Shown: piece after piece, positions 43,980-53,508 of the stretch
How the letters are laid out: each line of letters starts with the position of its first letter
How positions within the stretch are numbered: position 1 is the stretch's first letter
From: Morganella sibonii
Lineage (GTDB): Bacteria; Pseudomonadota; Gammaproteobacteria; Enterobacterales; Enterobacteriaceae
NCBI RefSeq assembly: GCF_040560245.1
Contig: NZ_JAKMWP010000005.1
Direction: 5' to 3' (one strand)
Length of the DNA stretch: 64,000 nt
Notes under the pieces: model-generated
The model's input: the letters and a program-made list of their open reading frames with translations, nothing else
What the model was told of the DNA's origin: nothing
Databases searched by the model: none
Program-made: the position numbers and the translations under genes

Positions 43980-45265
43980 GACACGGTAAATCAAATCCGG
44001 CTGAATCAGACGAGTCTGTCAGCCTCAGCAAACGAAACACCCTGAAATGGCTGGGGGCAGGGAGCGTCCTGCTATCCGGCGGGTTACCGGCCTTTTCCGC
44101 CGTTGCCGCACCGGCAGCGTGCGATAACAGCGCCCGGCTGCGGGAAATTCCGTTTACAGGTAAACATCAGGCCGGGGTTATCACTCCGGAGCAAAAAGAA
44201 GCGGTTTTCCTGGCACTGAATCTGACGGTGAAAACCCTGGATGAGATTGAGGATGTTTTCCGGCGGCTGACAGGCTGTATTGCGGAACTGACCCGTAACC
44301 GGCAGGCTGCAACACCGGGCGATGACAGAATGCCGCCTGCGGAATCGGGTATTCTCGGCACGGCACTGACAGCGGATGCGCTGACGGTCACGGTTTCTCT
44401 CGGTCACTCTCTGTTTGATGCGCGTTTCGGCTTATCCCCGCTGAAACCAAAGAAATTTACGGATATGACCGCATTCCCGAATGACCGGCTTGATCCGGCC
44501 TGGTGCGGCGGGGATATCCTGCTGCAGTTTTGTGCCAACAGCCGTGAAACGGTGATTTACGCATTACGCGAAGTGTTGCGCCGTCTTTCCGGCCGGGTGG
44601 CACCATTATGGAAAATTGACGGTTTTCTGCCCGCAAGGGATATCGAGTGCCGCACAACGCCGGTTAATTTGTTTGGCTTTAAAGACGGTACCGGGAATGC
44701 AGACGCCGGTGATGATGCTCTGATGAATGATCTTGTGTGGATCACCAGCCGGGAACCCGCATGGGCGGAAAACGGCAGTTATCAGGCAGTGCGTCTTATC
44801 CGCTTTGAACTGGAGTTCTGGGACCGGACACCGCTTGAGGATCAGGAAAATGATTTCGGCCGTCATAAAGCCAGTGGTGCGCCGATGGGGAAAACGGCGG
44901 AACATGACGATCCGGACTTTAAACAGGACCCGCACGGTGACCGGGTCTTGTTTGACTCACATATGCGCCGCGCGGAACCCCGATCCACTGAGAGACATGT
45001 TGCCAAACTGCGCCGCCGCAGTTACAGCTACTCTCTGGGGCTGACCCCGTCAGGACAGCTGGATATGGGGCTGGTGTTTATCTCATTCCAGAAGGATCTG
45101 AAGACAGGATTTATTGATACCCAAAAACGCCTGAACGGCGAACCGCTCGAACGTTACATCAAACCGTTCGGCGGGGGGTATTATCTGGTGCTGCCGGGGA
45201 TAACATCTGAGAAAAGTTACCTGGGTGAGACACTGATTACGGCCGCGCGGGCACAGATCGGATAA
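43976..45265 (+). CDS. efeB: EfeB, DyP-type haem peroxidase
   Basis: 429 residues. N-terminal signal SKRNTLKWLGAGSVLL is of Tat shape, but the first Arg of the twin pair is Lys (K19-R20). The peroxidase domain shows FGFKDGTGNAD (catalytic Asp) and the proximal-His region (DPDFKQDPHGDRVLFDSHMRRAEPR-type). It oxidises ferrous iron or porphyrins in the periplasm and supplies EfeU. Start ATGAG overlaps the efeO stop by 4 bp. Confidence 0.92.
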   Translation: MRHGKSNPAESDESVSLSKRNTLKWLGAGSVLLSGGLPAFSAVAAPAACDNSARLREIPFTGKHQAGVITPEQKEAVFLALNLTVKTLDEIEDVFRRLTGCIAELTRNRQAATPGDDRMPPAESGILGTALTADALTVTVSLGHSLFDARFGLSPLKPKKFTDMTAFPNDRLDPAWCGGDILLQFCANSRETVIYALREVLRRLSGRVAPLWKIDGFLPARDIECRTTPVNLFGFKDGTGNADAGDDALMNDLVWITSREPAWAENGSYQAVRLIRFELEFWDRTPLEDQENDFGRHKASGAPMGKTAEHDDPDFKQDPHGDRVLFDSHMRRAEPRSTERHVAKLRRRSYSYSLGLTPSGQLDMGLVFISFQKDLKTGFIDTQKRLNGEPLERYIKPFGGGYYLVLPGITSEKSYLGETLITAARAQIG

Positions 45266-45288
45266 GAGGATACCGGGCGGTATCCTCA
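45266..45288 (+). terminator. Terminator-like hairpin after efeB
   Basis: GAGGATACC pairs with GGTATCCTC around GGGC, 1 bp after the efeB stop, with a T-run 12 bp later. Confidence 0.55.
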
Positions 45289-45316
45289 CCTGCATGGTTT
45301 TTTCAGAACAGCTTTA

Positions 45317-46072
45317 TCAGAGCAGCGCTTCCGGGGATTCCGGCAGGATCTGGCCGCCATCAATAATGATGGTCTGTCCGGTAATGTATTTCGCTTCATC
45401 AGAGGCAAGGAACGCTGCTGCATAACCGATATCTTCCGGTTCGCCGAGGGTGTGCGTCGGAATTGTGGCGCGCATCTGATTCAGATACGTTTCACCCTGT
45501 GCTTTCAGTCCTTCTGTCAGGATATTCCCCGGTTGTACCGCATTAATGGTGATCCCCAGACGGGCATACTCCAGCGCGGCACTGCGCATAAAGCCGAGTT
45601 GTGCTGCTTTACTTGCACCGTAGTGGCTCCAGCCCGGAAATCCGGTGACGGGGCCGGTAATTGAAGATGTAATCACGATCCGGCCATATTTTTGTTCCTC
45701 CATCACGCTCAGTGCCGCCTGAACCAGGAAAAACATCCCCTTCACATTCACTTTCTGCATGGTATCCCAGTCCTGCTCCGTCATGGATTTGATGGTGCAC
45801 TGCGGGAAAATACCGGTATTTGAGCAGAGAATATCAAGACGGCCATACTTTTCTCTGATCTCACTGACAACAGCACGGCACTGAGACTGAGAGGTCACAT
45901 CCAGTACAATGAAGTCTGTACCCAGCTCAGCAGCCGTCGCCCGGCCGGTTTTTTCATCAATATCGGCAATAACGATGGTGGCGCCGCCTTTTTTCAGCGC
46001 GGTTACGATGCCGCGGCCAATCCCTTTAGCGCCGCCGGAAACCACTGCGATTTTACCTGTCAAGTCGAACAT
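45317..46072 (-). CDS. Short-chain dehydrogenase/reductase, UcpA-like
   Basis: 251 residues from ATG 46070-46072, which AGGAGA precedes at normal spacing; an ATG two codons upstream is closer to that site. SDR marks: VVSGGAKGIGRGI cofactor loop, SNTGIF in place of NNAG, catalytic SSITG, YGASK and QPGNILT. The missing NNAG residues are unusual. Similar in outline to E. coli UcpA. Monocistronic, substrate unknown. Confidence 0.85.
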   Translation of the reverse strand: MFDLTGKIAVVSGGAKGIGRGIVTALKKGGATIVIADIDEKTGRATAAELGTDFIVLDVTSQSQCRAVVSEIREKYGRLDILCSNTGIFPQCTIKSMTEQDWDTMQKVNVKGMFFLVQAALSVMEEQKYGRIVITSSITGPVTGFPGWSHYGASKAAQLGFMRSAALEYARLGITINAVQPGNILTEGLKAQGETYLNQMRATIPTHTLGEPEDIGYAAAFLASDEAKYITGQTIIIDGGQILPESPEALL

Positions 46073-46661
46073 ATACATTCTCCTGTTTACCGGGGTTAAC
46101 ACTTAAGTCGTAAATCATTACAGCATGGCTGTCCCGGAATGCAATGGCAAAGCCGTCATGATTGATGAAGTATGAAGACTGTCACACAGGTTAGTGTCTG
46201 CCGCCTGAGTAGTGAGTTGTAACAGATAATTGTGTCAGCGGGGCAGAAAACCATTCTTATGACTGAATCGATTTTAGCAAAATAACATTTTCTTCCGTTT
46301 TAATGTCATCCGGCAATGGATTTGCGACAGGTGCTGGATGTTTTTACAGTGGACATAAAATCTGTATTTATTAATAATTGCAGATTAAAGTTCTATTTAA
46401 TCATTGTTAGTTGCCTTATGTTGATATTGGATGCTATACCCACAGGCGAAAACCGGCTATTTCTGACCGGGGAGAAATAAACAGCCACAAACTGTATTAT
46501 AAAAAAATATAAGAATATCGTTTTTTGATTATTAAATAGGTTATAAATCAAATTATTTATTCACACTATTTAATTCCTGTTTAAAAATGCCGGATAAATA
46601 AAATTGTCACAAATTTAATATATATTTAATTAACGTTCCGGCTAAAAAAAATACAGATCAG

Positions 46662-46689
46662 GGCTAAAAAAACAGCTGTTTAGCTGTTT
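46662..46689 (-). terminator. Leftward intrinsic terminator within the tdc gap
   Basis: On the minus strand AAACAGCT pairs with AGCTGTTT around AAAC and is followed by a T-run. No gene ends here, so it could end an unannotated small RNA. Confidence 0.45.
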
Positions 46690-46950
46690 CCTAAAGTGAA
46701 CAATTTTTCGGGGGTGCAGGCAAAAAAACGTTACGATTTATGTCATGCAAATGTAACATCCCGGCTTTAAATGGTAATCATTAACATGTAAACAAAAGAT
46801 TTGATGATTTTTTATCCGAATTTAACCTGCAGAAGAACCCGGTGATGATCTGTACAAATGGAAGAACATGTTACGTCCTGCTGCAAATCCGGATTGTTGT
46901 GGGTAAAAAATATACAAAACTATAATAAACAATACGATATGTATTTTTTA

Positions 46951-46964
46951 GTGATTTGAATCAC
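46951..46964. promoter_or_regulatory. CRP-like site upstream of tdcB
   Basis: GTGATTTGAATCAC, extended by A on both sides to AGTGATTTGAATCACA, is a palindrome with the CRP spacing. E. coli tdc expression needs CRP. Confidence 0.65.
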
Positions 46965-47402
46965 ATTGCATTTTCAGGATTGTTAAAAAAATCAGGATAT
47001 TTCGCTGTAAGATGGGACCTTGGTAAGATTAATTTTTGTCAAAATACAGGGACTTTTTTACGCAGAGGGATCATTTATACGTCTTTTTACGCAGTGGTTT
47101 TCTCACAAAATAGTAACGCAGTTAACAAAAAACAGGAAACATATCACATTGCATAACTCAAAGTTAATGTTACTGCTTATTTTTAACAAATTAATAACAT
47201 TAAGTCATTTTCATTTAACTTGAAATGAAATATAAAACATTAAAAAAGACAGAAAACCGGAAGAAATTTGGATTGGATCACACGTTGAGAAAGTTTTTCG
47301 GGAATATTTTAAAAATATGATTTGAAATACAGTTGTTTTTAAATTTATCGGTATAGTTAGACTCAATTTTAATATATATAAAAAGATAGGACGAGGTTTG
47401 TC

Positions 47403-48389
47403 ATGATTACATACGATCTTCCGGTAACCATTAAAGATATCATTGATGCACAAAAAACCATCAGAGGACATGTCTATAAAACGGGAATGCCGAAGTCCAA
47501 TTATTTAAGTGAGAAGTGCAACGGCACAATCCACTTAAAATTTGAGAACATGCAGCGCACAGGTTCATTCAAACTCCGTGGTGCATTTAACAAGTTAAGT
47601 TCACTGACACCAGAAGAAAGAGCACAGGGTATCGTTGCCTGCTCAGCCGGTAACCATGCTCAGGGCGTTTCTTTATCCTGCGCGATGTTAGGTATCGACG
47701 GTAAAGTTGTTATGCCTACAGGTGCACCAAAATCCAAAATTGCAGCAACCTCAGATTACTCTGCGGAAGTTGTTCTGCACGGTAATAACTTCAACGACAC
47801 GATTGCTAAAGCAAGAGAGATCATTGAGCAGGAAGGCCGTATCTTTATCCCGCCATACGATGACGAAAAAGTGATTGCAGGCCAGGGAACTATCGGTCTG
47901 GAAATCCTCGAAGATCTGTATGACGTCGATAACGTTATCGTTCCAATCGGTGGCGGCGGTCTGATCGCCGGTGTTGCTATTGCTCTGAAATCCATCAACC
48001 CGACTATTAATGTGATCGGTGTCCAATCTGAAAACGTTCATGGTATGGAAGCATCATACCGTGCTGGTAAAATCACGACCCATCGTGATGCCGGTACTGT
48101 GGCAGATGGTTGTGATGTTTCGACTCCGGGCAGTATCACGTATGACATCGTGAAAGAGCTGGTTACAGACATCATTCTGGTAACAGAAGAAGAAATCCGC
48201 GAAAGCATGATTGCGTTAATTCAGCGCAACAAAGTAGTGACCGAAGGTGCCGGTGCACTGGCGTCTGCTGCAATTCTGAGCGGAAAACTGAAAAAATATA
48301 TCGAACACAAGAAGACAGTCAGCATCATTTCCGGCGGGAACATTGACCTGACTCGTATCTCTGAAATTATTGGTACCCACGAAAAATAA
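47403..48389 (+). CDS. tdcB: Catabolic threonine dehydratase
   Basis: 328 residues (E. coli 329). PLP enzyme that deaminates threonine to 2-oxobutyrate, used for anaerobic energy. PLP Lys in TGSFKLRGAFNKL; PLP phosphate loop PIGGGGLIAG; no regulatory ACT domain, which fits TdcB rather than the biosynthetic IlvA. ATG follows GGACGAGGTTTGTC. tdcC follows after 32 bp. Confidence 0.97.
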   Translation: MITYDLPVTIKDIIDAQKTIRGHVYKTGMPKSNYLSEKCNGTIHLKFENMQRTGSFKLRGAFNKLSSLTPEERAQGIVACSAGNHAQGVSLSCAMLGIDGKVVMPTGAPKSKIAATSDYSAEVVLHGNNFNDTIAKAREIIEQEGRIFIPPYDDEKVIAGQGTIGLEILEDLYDVDNVIVPIGGGGLIAGVAIALKSINPTINVIGVQSENVHGMEASYRAGKITTHRDAGTVADGCDVSTPGSITYDIVKELVTDIILVTEEEIRESMIALIQRNKVVTEGAGALASAAILSGKLKKYIEHKKTVSIISGGNIDLTRISEIIGTHEK

Positions 48390-48421
48390 TATTTGCATAG
48401 TCTTTTAAAAGGAAAAGCAAC

Positions 48422-49750
48422 ATGAGTACTGACAAAACCCAGATTCCGGCTGAGTACAAAAGCTGGCGTAAATCGGACACGACCTGGACACTCGGTCTGT
48501 TCGGTACTGCTATAGGTGCAGGGGTACTATTCTTCCCGATTCGTGCAGGTTACGGTGGTTTGATCCCGATTCTGATCATGCTGGTTCTGGCATATCCGAT
48601 CGCATTTTTATGTCACCGTGCATTAGCCCGCTTATGTCTGTCAGGCAGCAATCCGTCAGGCGATATCACAGAAACCGTTGAAGAACACTTTGGTAAAAGT
48701 GGTGGTGTTGTCATCACTTTCCTGTACTTCTTCGCAATCTGTCCGCTTCTGTGGATCTACGGCGTAACTATCACCAATACCTTTATGGCATTCTGGGAAC
48801 AGCAACTGGGTCTGATGCCGCTGAACCGTGGTGTGGTTTCTCTGGCTCTGCTGTTAGCCATGGCTGTCATCATTTACTTCGGTAAAGATCTGATGGTTCG
48901 CGTAATGAGCTACCTGGTATTCCCGTTCATTGCCAGCCTGGTGCTGTTATCTCTGGCTCTGATCCCTTACTGGAACACTGCCGTATTTGACAATGTGAAC
49001 GCAGAAAGCTTTGAACTGTTCGGCCACAGCGGTATCCTGGTAACAGTATGGCTGGGTATTTCTATCATGGTGTTCTCTTTCAACTTCTCACCAATCGTTT
49101 CTTCTTTCGTGGTATCAAAACGTGAAGAGTACGAAGCGGCGTGCGGTAAAGATTTCACCGAGCAGAAAGTTAACAAAATCATCTCCCGTGCCGGTTTACT
49201 GATGGTGGGTGTGGTTATGTTCTTCGCATTCAGCTGCCTGTTCGCGCTGTCTCCGGCTAACATGGCTGAAGCGAAAGAGATGAACGTTCCTGTTCTGACT
49301 TACCTGGCTTACCACTTCAACAACGTGGGCGGCGCTAACGGTACTCTGGCGACTATCCTGGTCTGGGCTGCACCAATCATCGCACTGGTTGCAATCTTCA
49401 AATCATTCTTCGGTCACTACCTGGGTACTCTGGAAGGTATGAACGGTCTGTTACTGAAATTTGCTTTCGGTGGCGACAAAAACAAAGTCAGCGTTGGTAA
49501 ACTGAACCTGATCTCCATGGTCTTCATCATGGGTTCTACCTGGTTCATCGCTTACATCAACCCGAACATCCTGGATCTGATTGAAGCAATGGGTGCACCA
49601 ATCATCGCATCTCTGCTGTGCTTACTGCCAATGTATGCTGTTAACCGCGTACCGGCTCTGAGCAAATACAAAGGTCAGGCATCTAACTACTTCGTTACTA
49701 TCATCGGTCTGCTGACCATCGGTAACATCGTATTCAAACTGATCGTGTAG
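48422..49750 (+). CDS. tdcC: Threonine/serine transporter TdcC
   Basis: 442 residues, HAAAP-family permease with 11 membrane helices, near identical in outline to E. coli TdcC (443): GLFGTAIGAGVLFFPIRAGYGG, SGSNPSGDITETVEEHFGK, FNFSPIVSSFVVSKREEYE. Proton symport of threonine or serine feeding TdcB. A terminator follows directly, so tdcDEFG are absent from this operon. Confidence 0.97.
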   Translation: MSTDKTQIPAEYKSWRKSDTTWTLGLFGTAIGAGVLFFPIRAGYGGLIPILIMLVLAYPIAFLCHRALARLCLSGSNPSGDITETVEEHFGKSGGVVITFLYFFAICPLLWIYGVTITNTFMAFWEQQLGLMPLNRGVVSLALLLAMAVIIYFGKDLMVRVMSYLVFPFIASLVLLSLALIPYWNTAVFDNVNAESFELFGHSGILVTVWLGISIMVFSFNFSPIVSSFVVSKREEYEAACGKDFTEQKVNKIISRAGLLMVGVVMFFAFSCLFALSPANMAEAKEMNVPVLTYLAYHFNNVGGANGTLATILVWAAPIIALVAIFKSFFGHYLGTLEGMNGLLLKFAFGGDKNKVSVGKLNLISMVFIMGSTWFIAYINPNILDLIEAMGAPIIASLLCLLPMYAVNRVPALSKYKGQASNYFVTIIGLLTIGNIVFKLIV

Positions 49751-49773
49751 TCTTACTGACAGTTAATAACGGA

Positions 49774-49807
49774 AAGCCCGCACTCACCGGAGTGCGGGTT
49801 TTTTTTT
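49774..49807 (+). terminator. Terminator of tdcBC
   Basis: CCCGCACTC (49777-49785) pairs with GAGTGCGGG (49790-49798), followed by nine T. Confidence 0.9.
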
Positions 49808-49897
49808 GCTTAATCATCACGCACCGGTATCCGGAATCAAATTCATGCTAAGGTAAATAAATCATCCGGATAATAAATGGAATAAACAGGAGCCGAT

Positions 49898-50518
49898 ATG
49901 AATGTTATTGATGCAGTGCGCCAGCGCAGGGCAACCAAGAAGTTTGATCCTGATTTTGTGATCCCGCTTAATGAGAAAAAAGCGCTGCTGTCACTGGCGA
50001 TGGAAAATGCACCGAGTGCCTTTAACCTGCAGCACTGGCGCCCGCTGCTGGTGGAAGATCCGGCACAACGCCGCAATATCCGTAAAGTGGGGTGGGATCA
50101 GCCGCAGATGACGGATGCTTCCATGCTGGTGATTTTGTGTGGTGATGTCGCGGCCTGGAGTTCCCGTACCCGTGAAATATGGCATGATGCCGACCCGCTG
50201 GTGCGTGATTTTATGGTCGGTGCGGTTGATAACTACTATCGCGGTAAACCGGAAACCCAGCGTGATGAAATCATGCGCAGCGCCGGTATTTTTGCCCAGA
50301 CGCTGATGCTGCTGGCAAAAGCACAGGGATATGACAGCTGCCCGATGGACGGATTTGATTTTAATGCGGTGGCTGAAGTTATCGATTTGCCGGAAAACTA
50401 TGAAATCTGCCTGATGGTGGCCATCGGTAAATCTGCGGGCGAACCCTATCCGCGTATCGGTAAACTGCCTTTTGACCAGCTGGTCAGCATTGACCGTTTT
50501 CATCCGGATATGCCGTAA
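49898..50518 (+). CDS. Nitroreductase-family protein
   Basis: 206 residues, FMN-dependent nitroreductase fold: RRATKKFDPDF at the N-terminus binds the FMN phosphate, NAPSAFNLQHWRP the flavin edge, and AQTLMLLAKAQGYDSCPMDGFD the dimer helix. NAD(P)H oxidoreduction of quinones or nitro compounds is expected. ATG after AGGAGCCGAT. Monocistronic. Confidence 0.88.
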   Translation: MNVIDAVRQRRATKKFDPDFVIPLNEKKALLSLAMENAPSAFNLQHWRPLLVEDPAQRRNIRKVGWDQPQMTDASMLVILCGDVAAWSSRTREIWHDADPLVRDFMVGAVDNYYRGKPETQRDEIMRSAGIFAQTLMLLAKAQGYDSCPMDGFDFNAVAEVIDLPENYEICLMVAIGKSAGEPYPRIGKLPFDQLVSIDRFHPDMP

Positions 50519-50528
50519 TATATTCTGA

Positions 50529-50557
50529 CTGCCACCCCCCGGTGGCAGCTTTATTTT
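50529..50557 (+). terminator. Terminator of the nitroreductase gene
   Basis: CTGCCACC (50529-50536) pairs with GGTGGCAG (50541-50548), then TTTATTTT. Confidence 0.8.
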
Positions 50558-50726
50558 ATATCCCGCCGTTTCTGTTGAATCATCACTGATATCAATTTTC
50601 CGTCACGAAATATATTTATAATTTTCAGTCTTTTACTGAAAGAATGTCATCTTTATTAAATAACGGTTTAACCAGGGCTTGTATAATTTACGGCAAACTT
50701 ATTGAAAATTCAGAAAGGAGTTCTGT

Positions 50727-51416
50727 GTGATTTCAGTATTGGTGGCAAACGTGAATGAATTTTACCGTGCAGGGATTGGTGCCATTATTACGGCGACATC
50801 AGGTATGAAGATGGCGGGGGAAGTCAGAGACAGTAATAGCGCTGTGCGCTGGTGCCGTGATAATCATGCCGATGTGGCACTGCTTGATATCGGTTTTCCC
50901 ATGATGAGCGGCCTCGATGCGGCAAAGAAAATTACCCGTTACACCTCAGAAACTAAAGTAATTATCCTCACCGATGAGCACAGCCTGATTTCACCTTATA
51001 AAGTCATGAACAGTGGTGCGGCCGGGTATCTCTATCAGAACAGTGACCGGGAGGATTTACTGCATGCTATCCGGATTATCAGCCGGGGTCAGCGTTATGT
51101 TGCACCGGAAATTGCTCAGCAGACTATTCTTGACACCCGTCTGCATGCACATGACAGCAATCCGCTGGATAAACTGAGTCATCAGGAGCGTCAGGTGATG
51201 GTAATGATAGCGCAGGGCATCAAAGTCACACAAATTGCTGACAAAATGTGTCTCAGCAGCAAGACGGTGAACAGTTATAGATATAGAATATTTAATAAGC
51301 TGAATATTGATGGTGATATTAAACTCACCCATCTGGCACTGCGCTACGGACTGATCCATATTGACAGCGTGGTGCCATCCGTACCTGCTGAGAGCCGCAG
51401 GCGCGATAACCAATGA
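50727..51416 (+). CDS. uvrY: UvrY/SirA-type response regulator with degenerate receiver
   Basis: 229 residues, GTG start after AAAGGAG. The C-terminal LuxR-type HTH is intact (LSSKTVNSYRYRIFNKLNIDGDIKLTHLA). The receiver domain, compared with E. coli UvrY, has lost the metal-binding acidic pair (DD at 8-9 is Asn-Val) and the conserved Lys (AGYLYQNS in place of AGYLSKG), while Asp54 in LLDIGFP and the switch Thr in IILT remain. UvrY is the regulator of the BarA/Csr system. Here it may be phosphorylation-independent. It lies directly before uvrC as in E. coli. Confidence 0.9.
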   Translation: MISVLVANVNEFYRAGIGAIITATSGMKMAGEVRDSNSAVRWCRDNHADVALLDIGFPMMSGLDAAKKITRYTSETKVIILTDEHSLISPYKVMNSGAAGYLYQNSDREDLLHAIRIISRGQRYVAPEIAQQTILDTRLHAHDSNPLDKLSHQERQVMVMIAQGIKVTQIADKMCLSSKTVNSYRYRIFNKLNIDGDIKLTHLALRYGLIHIDSVVPSVPAESRRRDNQ

Positions 51417-51453
51417 CTGAATAAACGCCGAGAACAGAGAGTCTGCATCACGT

Positions 51454-53301
51454 ATGGAAAAACCGGTTGTTACTGAATTCGATGCGAAAGCATTTTTAAA
51501 AACTGTGACCAGTCAGCCCGGTGTATACCGGATGTATGATGCTGAAGGCACTGTGATTTATGTCGGGAAAGCCAAAGATCTGAAAAAACGGCTTTCCAGC
51601 TATTTCCGCACGCAGGTTTCAGGTAAAAAAACCGAGCAGCTGGTTAAAAATATTGCTCAGATAGATGTCACCGTAACGCATACGGAAACAGAGGCGTTAC
51701 TGCTTGAGCACACCTATATCAAAAAATATCAGCCGCGTTACAACGTACTGTTGCGCGATGATAAATCCTATCCTTATATCTATCTGAGCAGTAATGACAA
51801 ACACCCGCGGCTGGCTGTTCACCGCGGGGCCAAACACGCCAAAGGAGAATACTTCGGGCCGTTCCCGAATGCGTATGCCGTCCGCGAAACACTGGCGCTA
51901 ATGCAGAAACTGTTCCCCGTCCGCCAGTGTGAGGACAGCGTCTACCGCAACCGCTCACGTCCGTGTCTGCAATATCAGATTGGCCGCTGTCTGGGGCCGT
52001 GTGTGAAGGGACTGGTGAGTGACGGGGATTACGACAGAGAAGTGAATCTGGTCCGCTTATTTCTGGAAGGCAAAGATCAGCAGGTGCTGACAGAGCTGGT
52101 GGAAAAAATGGAGCAGGCCAGCCAGTCGCTGCGTTTTGAGGATGCCGCACGCCTGCGGGATCAGATCCAGGCTGTCCGTGCGGTCACTGAAAAACAGTTT
52201 GTCACCGGTGCCGGTGATGACCTGGATGTTGTCGGCGTCTGTTTTGATCAGGGACTGGCCTGTATTCATGTTCTGTTTATCCGTAACGGGCGGGTACAGG
52301 GAAGCCGCAGTTACTTCCCGAAAGTACCGGCCGGCACTGAGCAGGATGAAATTGTACAAACCTTTATCGGCCAATTTTATTTGCAGGGCAGTGAAAACCG
52401 CTCATTACCGGATGATATTCTGCTGGATTTCCCGTTACCGGAAAAAGAGATTATGGAAGAAACCCTGTCTCAGTTTGCCGGGCGGAGGATCCTTATCCAG
52501 CCGAAACCGCGCGGCGATCGTGCCCGCTATCTGAAACTGGCACACACTAACGCCGTTACCGCATTAATGACAAAACGGGCGCAGCAATCCACGATTGCGA
52601 CACGGATGAAAGCGCTGTCAGAACTGACCGGCATTGAAACCATCAACCGTATGGAATGTTTCGACATCAGTCATACCATGGGGGATCAGACTGTGGCCTC
52701 CTGTGTGGTATTCGACAGCAACGGACCGGTGAGATCGGAATACCGCCGTTATAACATCACCGGCATCACCCCCGGGGATGACTATGCGGCGATGGATCAG
52801 GTTCTGCACCGTCGTTACGGCAAACATATCGGTAATGAGAAAATCCCGGATATTATTTTTATCGATGGCGGTAAAGGCCAGCTCGGTAAAGCGATTGACG
52901 CCTTTAACAGCCTGGAAGTGGACTGGGACAAAAACCAGCCGAAACTGATTGGGGTGGCGAAGGGCGCTGACCGTAAAGCGGGACTGGAAACGCTCTTTTT
53001 CACCGCCTCCGGGGAAGGTATGGCATTGCCGCCGGACTCACCGGCGCTGCATGTGATCCAGCATATCCGTGATGAATCCCATAACCATGCGATCACTGGT
53101 CACCGGCAGCGTCGGGCGAAAGTCAAAAATACCAGTGCACTGGAATCGATAGAAGGTATCGGGCCGAAACGGCGGCAGATGCTGCTTAAATATATGGGCG
53201 GATTACAACCGTTACGCAATGCCAGTATTGAGGAGATTGCCAAAGTACCGACGATTTCTTATGCACTGGCGGAAAAAATTTACCACGCGCTTAAGCATTA
53301 A
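51454..53301 (+). CDS. uvrC: UvrABC excinuclease subunit C
   Basis: 615 residues (E. coli 610). Makes both incisions around lesions with UvrB. GIY-YIG nuclease at the N-terminus (GVYRMYDAEGTVIYVGKAKDLKKRL), UVR domain (about 200-240), RNase H-like domain with catalytic Asp (CFDISHTMG and IIFIDGGKGQ), and C-terminal HhH. ATG 51454. Confidence 0.97.
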   Translation: MEKPVVTEFDAKAFLKTVTSQPGVYRMYDAEGTVIYVGKAKDLKKRLSSYFRTQVSGKKTEQLVKNIAQIDVTVTHTETEALLLEHTYIKKYQPRYNVLLRDDKSYPYIYLSSNDKHPRLAVHRGAKHAKGEYFGPFPNAYAVRETLALMQKLFPVRQCEDSVYRNRSRPCLQYQIGRCLGPCVKGLVSDGDYDREVNLVRLFLEGKDQQVLTELVEKMEQASQSLRFEDAARLRDQIQAVRAVTEKQFVTGAGDDLDVVGVCFDQGLACIHVLFIRNGRVQGSRSYFPKVPAGTEQDEIVQTFIGQFYLQGSENRSLPDDILLDFPLPEKEIMEETLSQFAGRRILIQPKPRGDRARYLKLAHTNAVTALMTKRAQQSTIATRMKALSELTGIETINRMECFDISHTMGDQTVASCVVFDSNGPVRSEYRRYNITGITPGDDYAAMDQVLHRRYGKHIGNEKIPDIIFIDGGKGQLGKAIDAFNSLEVDWDKNQPKLIGVAKGADRKAGLETLFFTASGEGMALPPDSPALHVIQHIRDESHNHAITGHRQRRAKVKNTSALESIEGIGPKRRQMLLKYMGGLQPLRNASIEEIAKVPTISYALAEKIYHALKH

Positions 53302-53424
53302 CGATTCGGCTTATATGTATGGTTGATGTGAGAATTTTTTCAATAACAGCGGTGAGTTATCTGTAACTGTGGTAATATGGTGGTATCCGGTAGGATTGCG
53401 CAGAACCTGAAAATTACGCAACGT

Positions 53425-53443
53425 GCCCCGGAATCAGCGGGGC
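53425..53443 (+). terminator. Hairpin between uvrC and pgsA
   Basis: GCCCCG (53425-53430) pairs with CGGGGC (53438-53443); no T-run follows, so it may be an mRNA structure. Confidence 0.35.
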
Positions 53444-53508
53444 GGTAATATGTGCCGGCAGATGCGCAAGCGGCTTTTTCATCTGACTTATAAAATAATG
53501 GCTCCGTT

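Larger units (their letters stand above)
46103..47402. other. Long AT-rich gap upstream of tdcB
   Basis: No credible gene in 1.3 kb. It contains a CRP palindrome (46951-46964), a terminator facing left (46662-46689), and the tdcB promoter. tdcA and tdcR, which control tdc in E. coli, are not here. Confidence 0.6.

Noticed and set aside
46956..47223. Plus-strand ORFs of about 66 aa before tdcB
   Set aside because: They overlap a CRP palindrome and promoter DNA, lack ribosome sites and have random composition.
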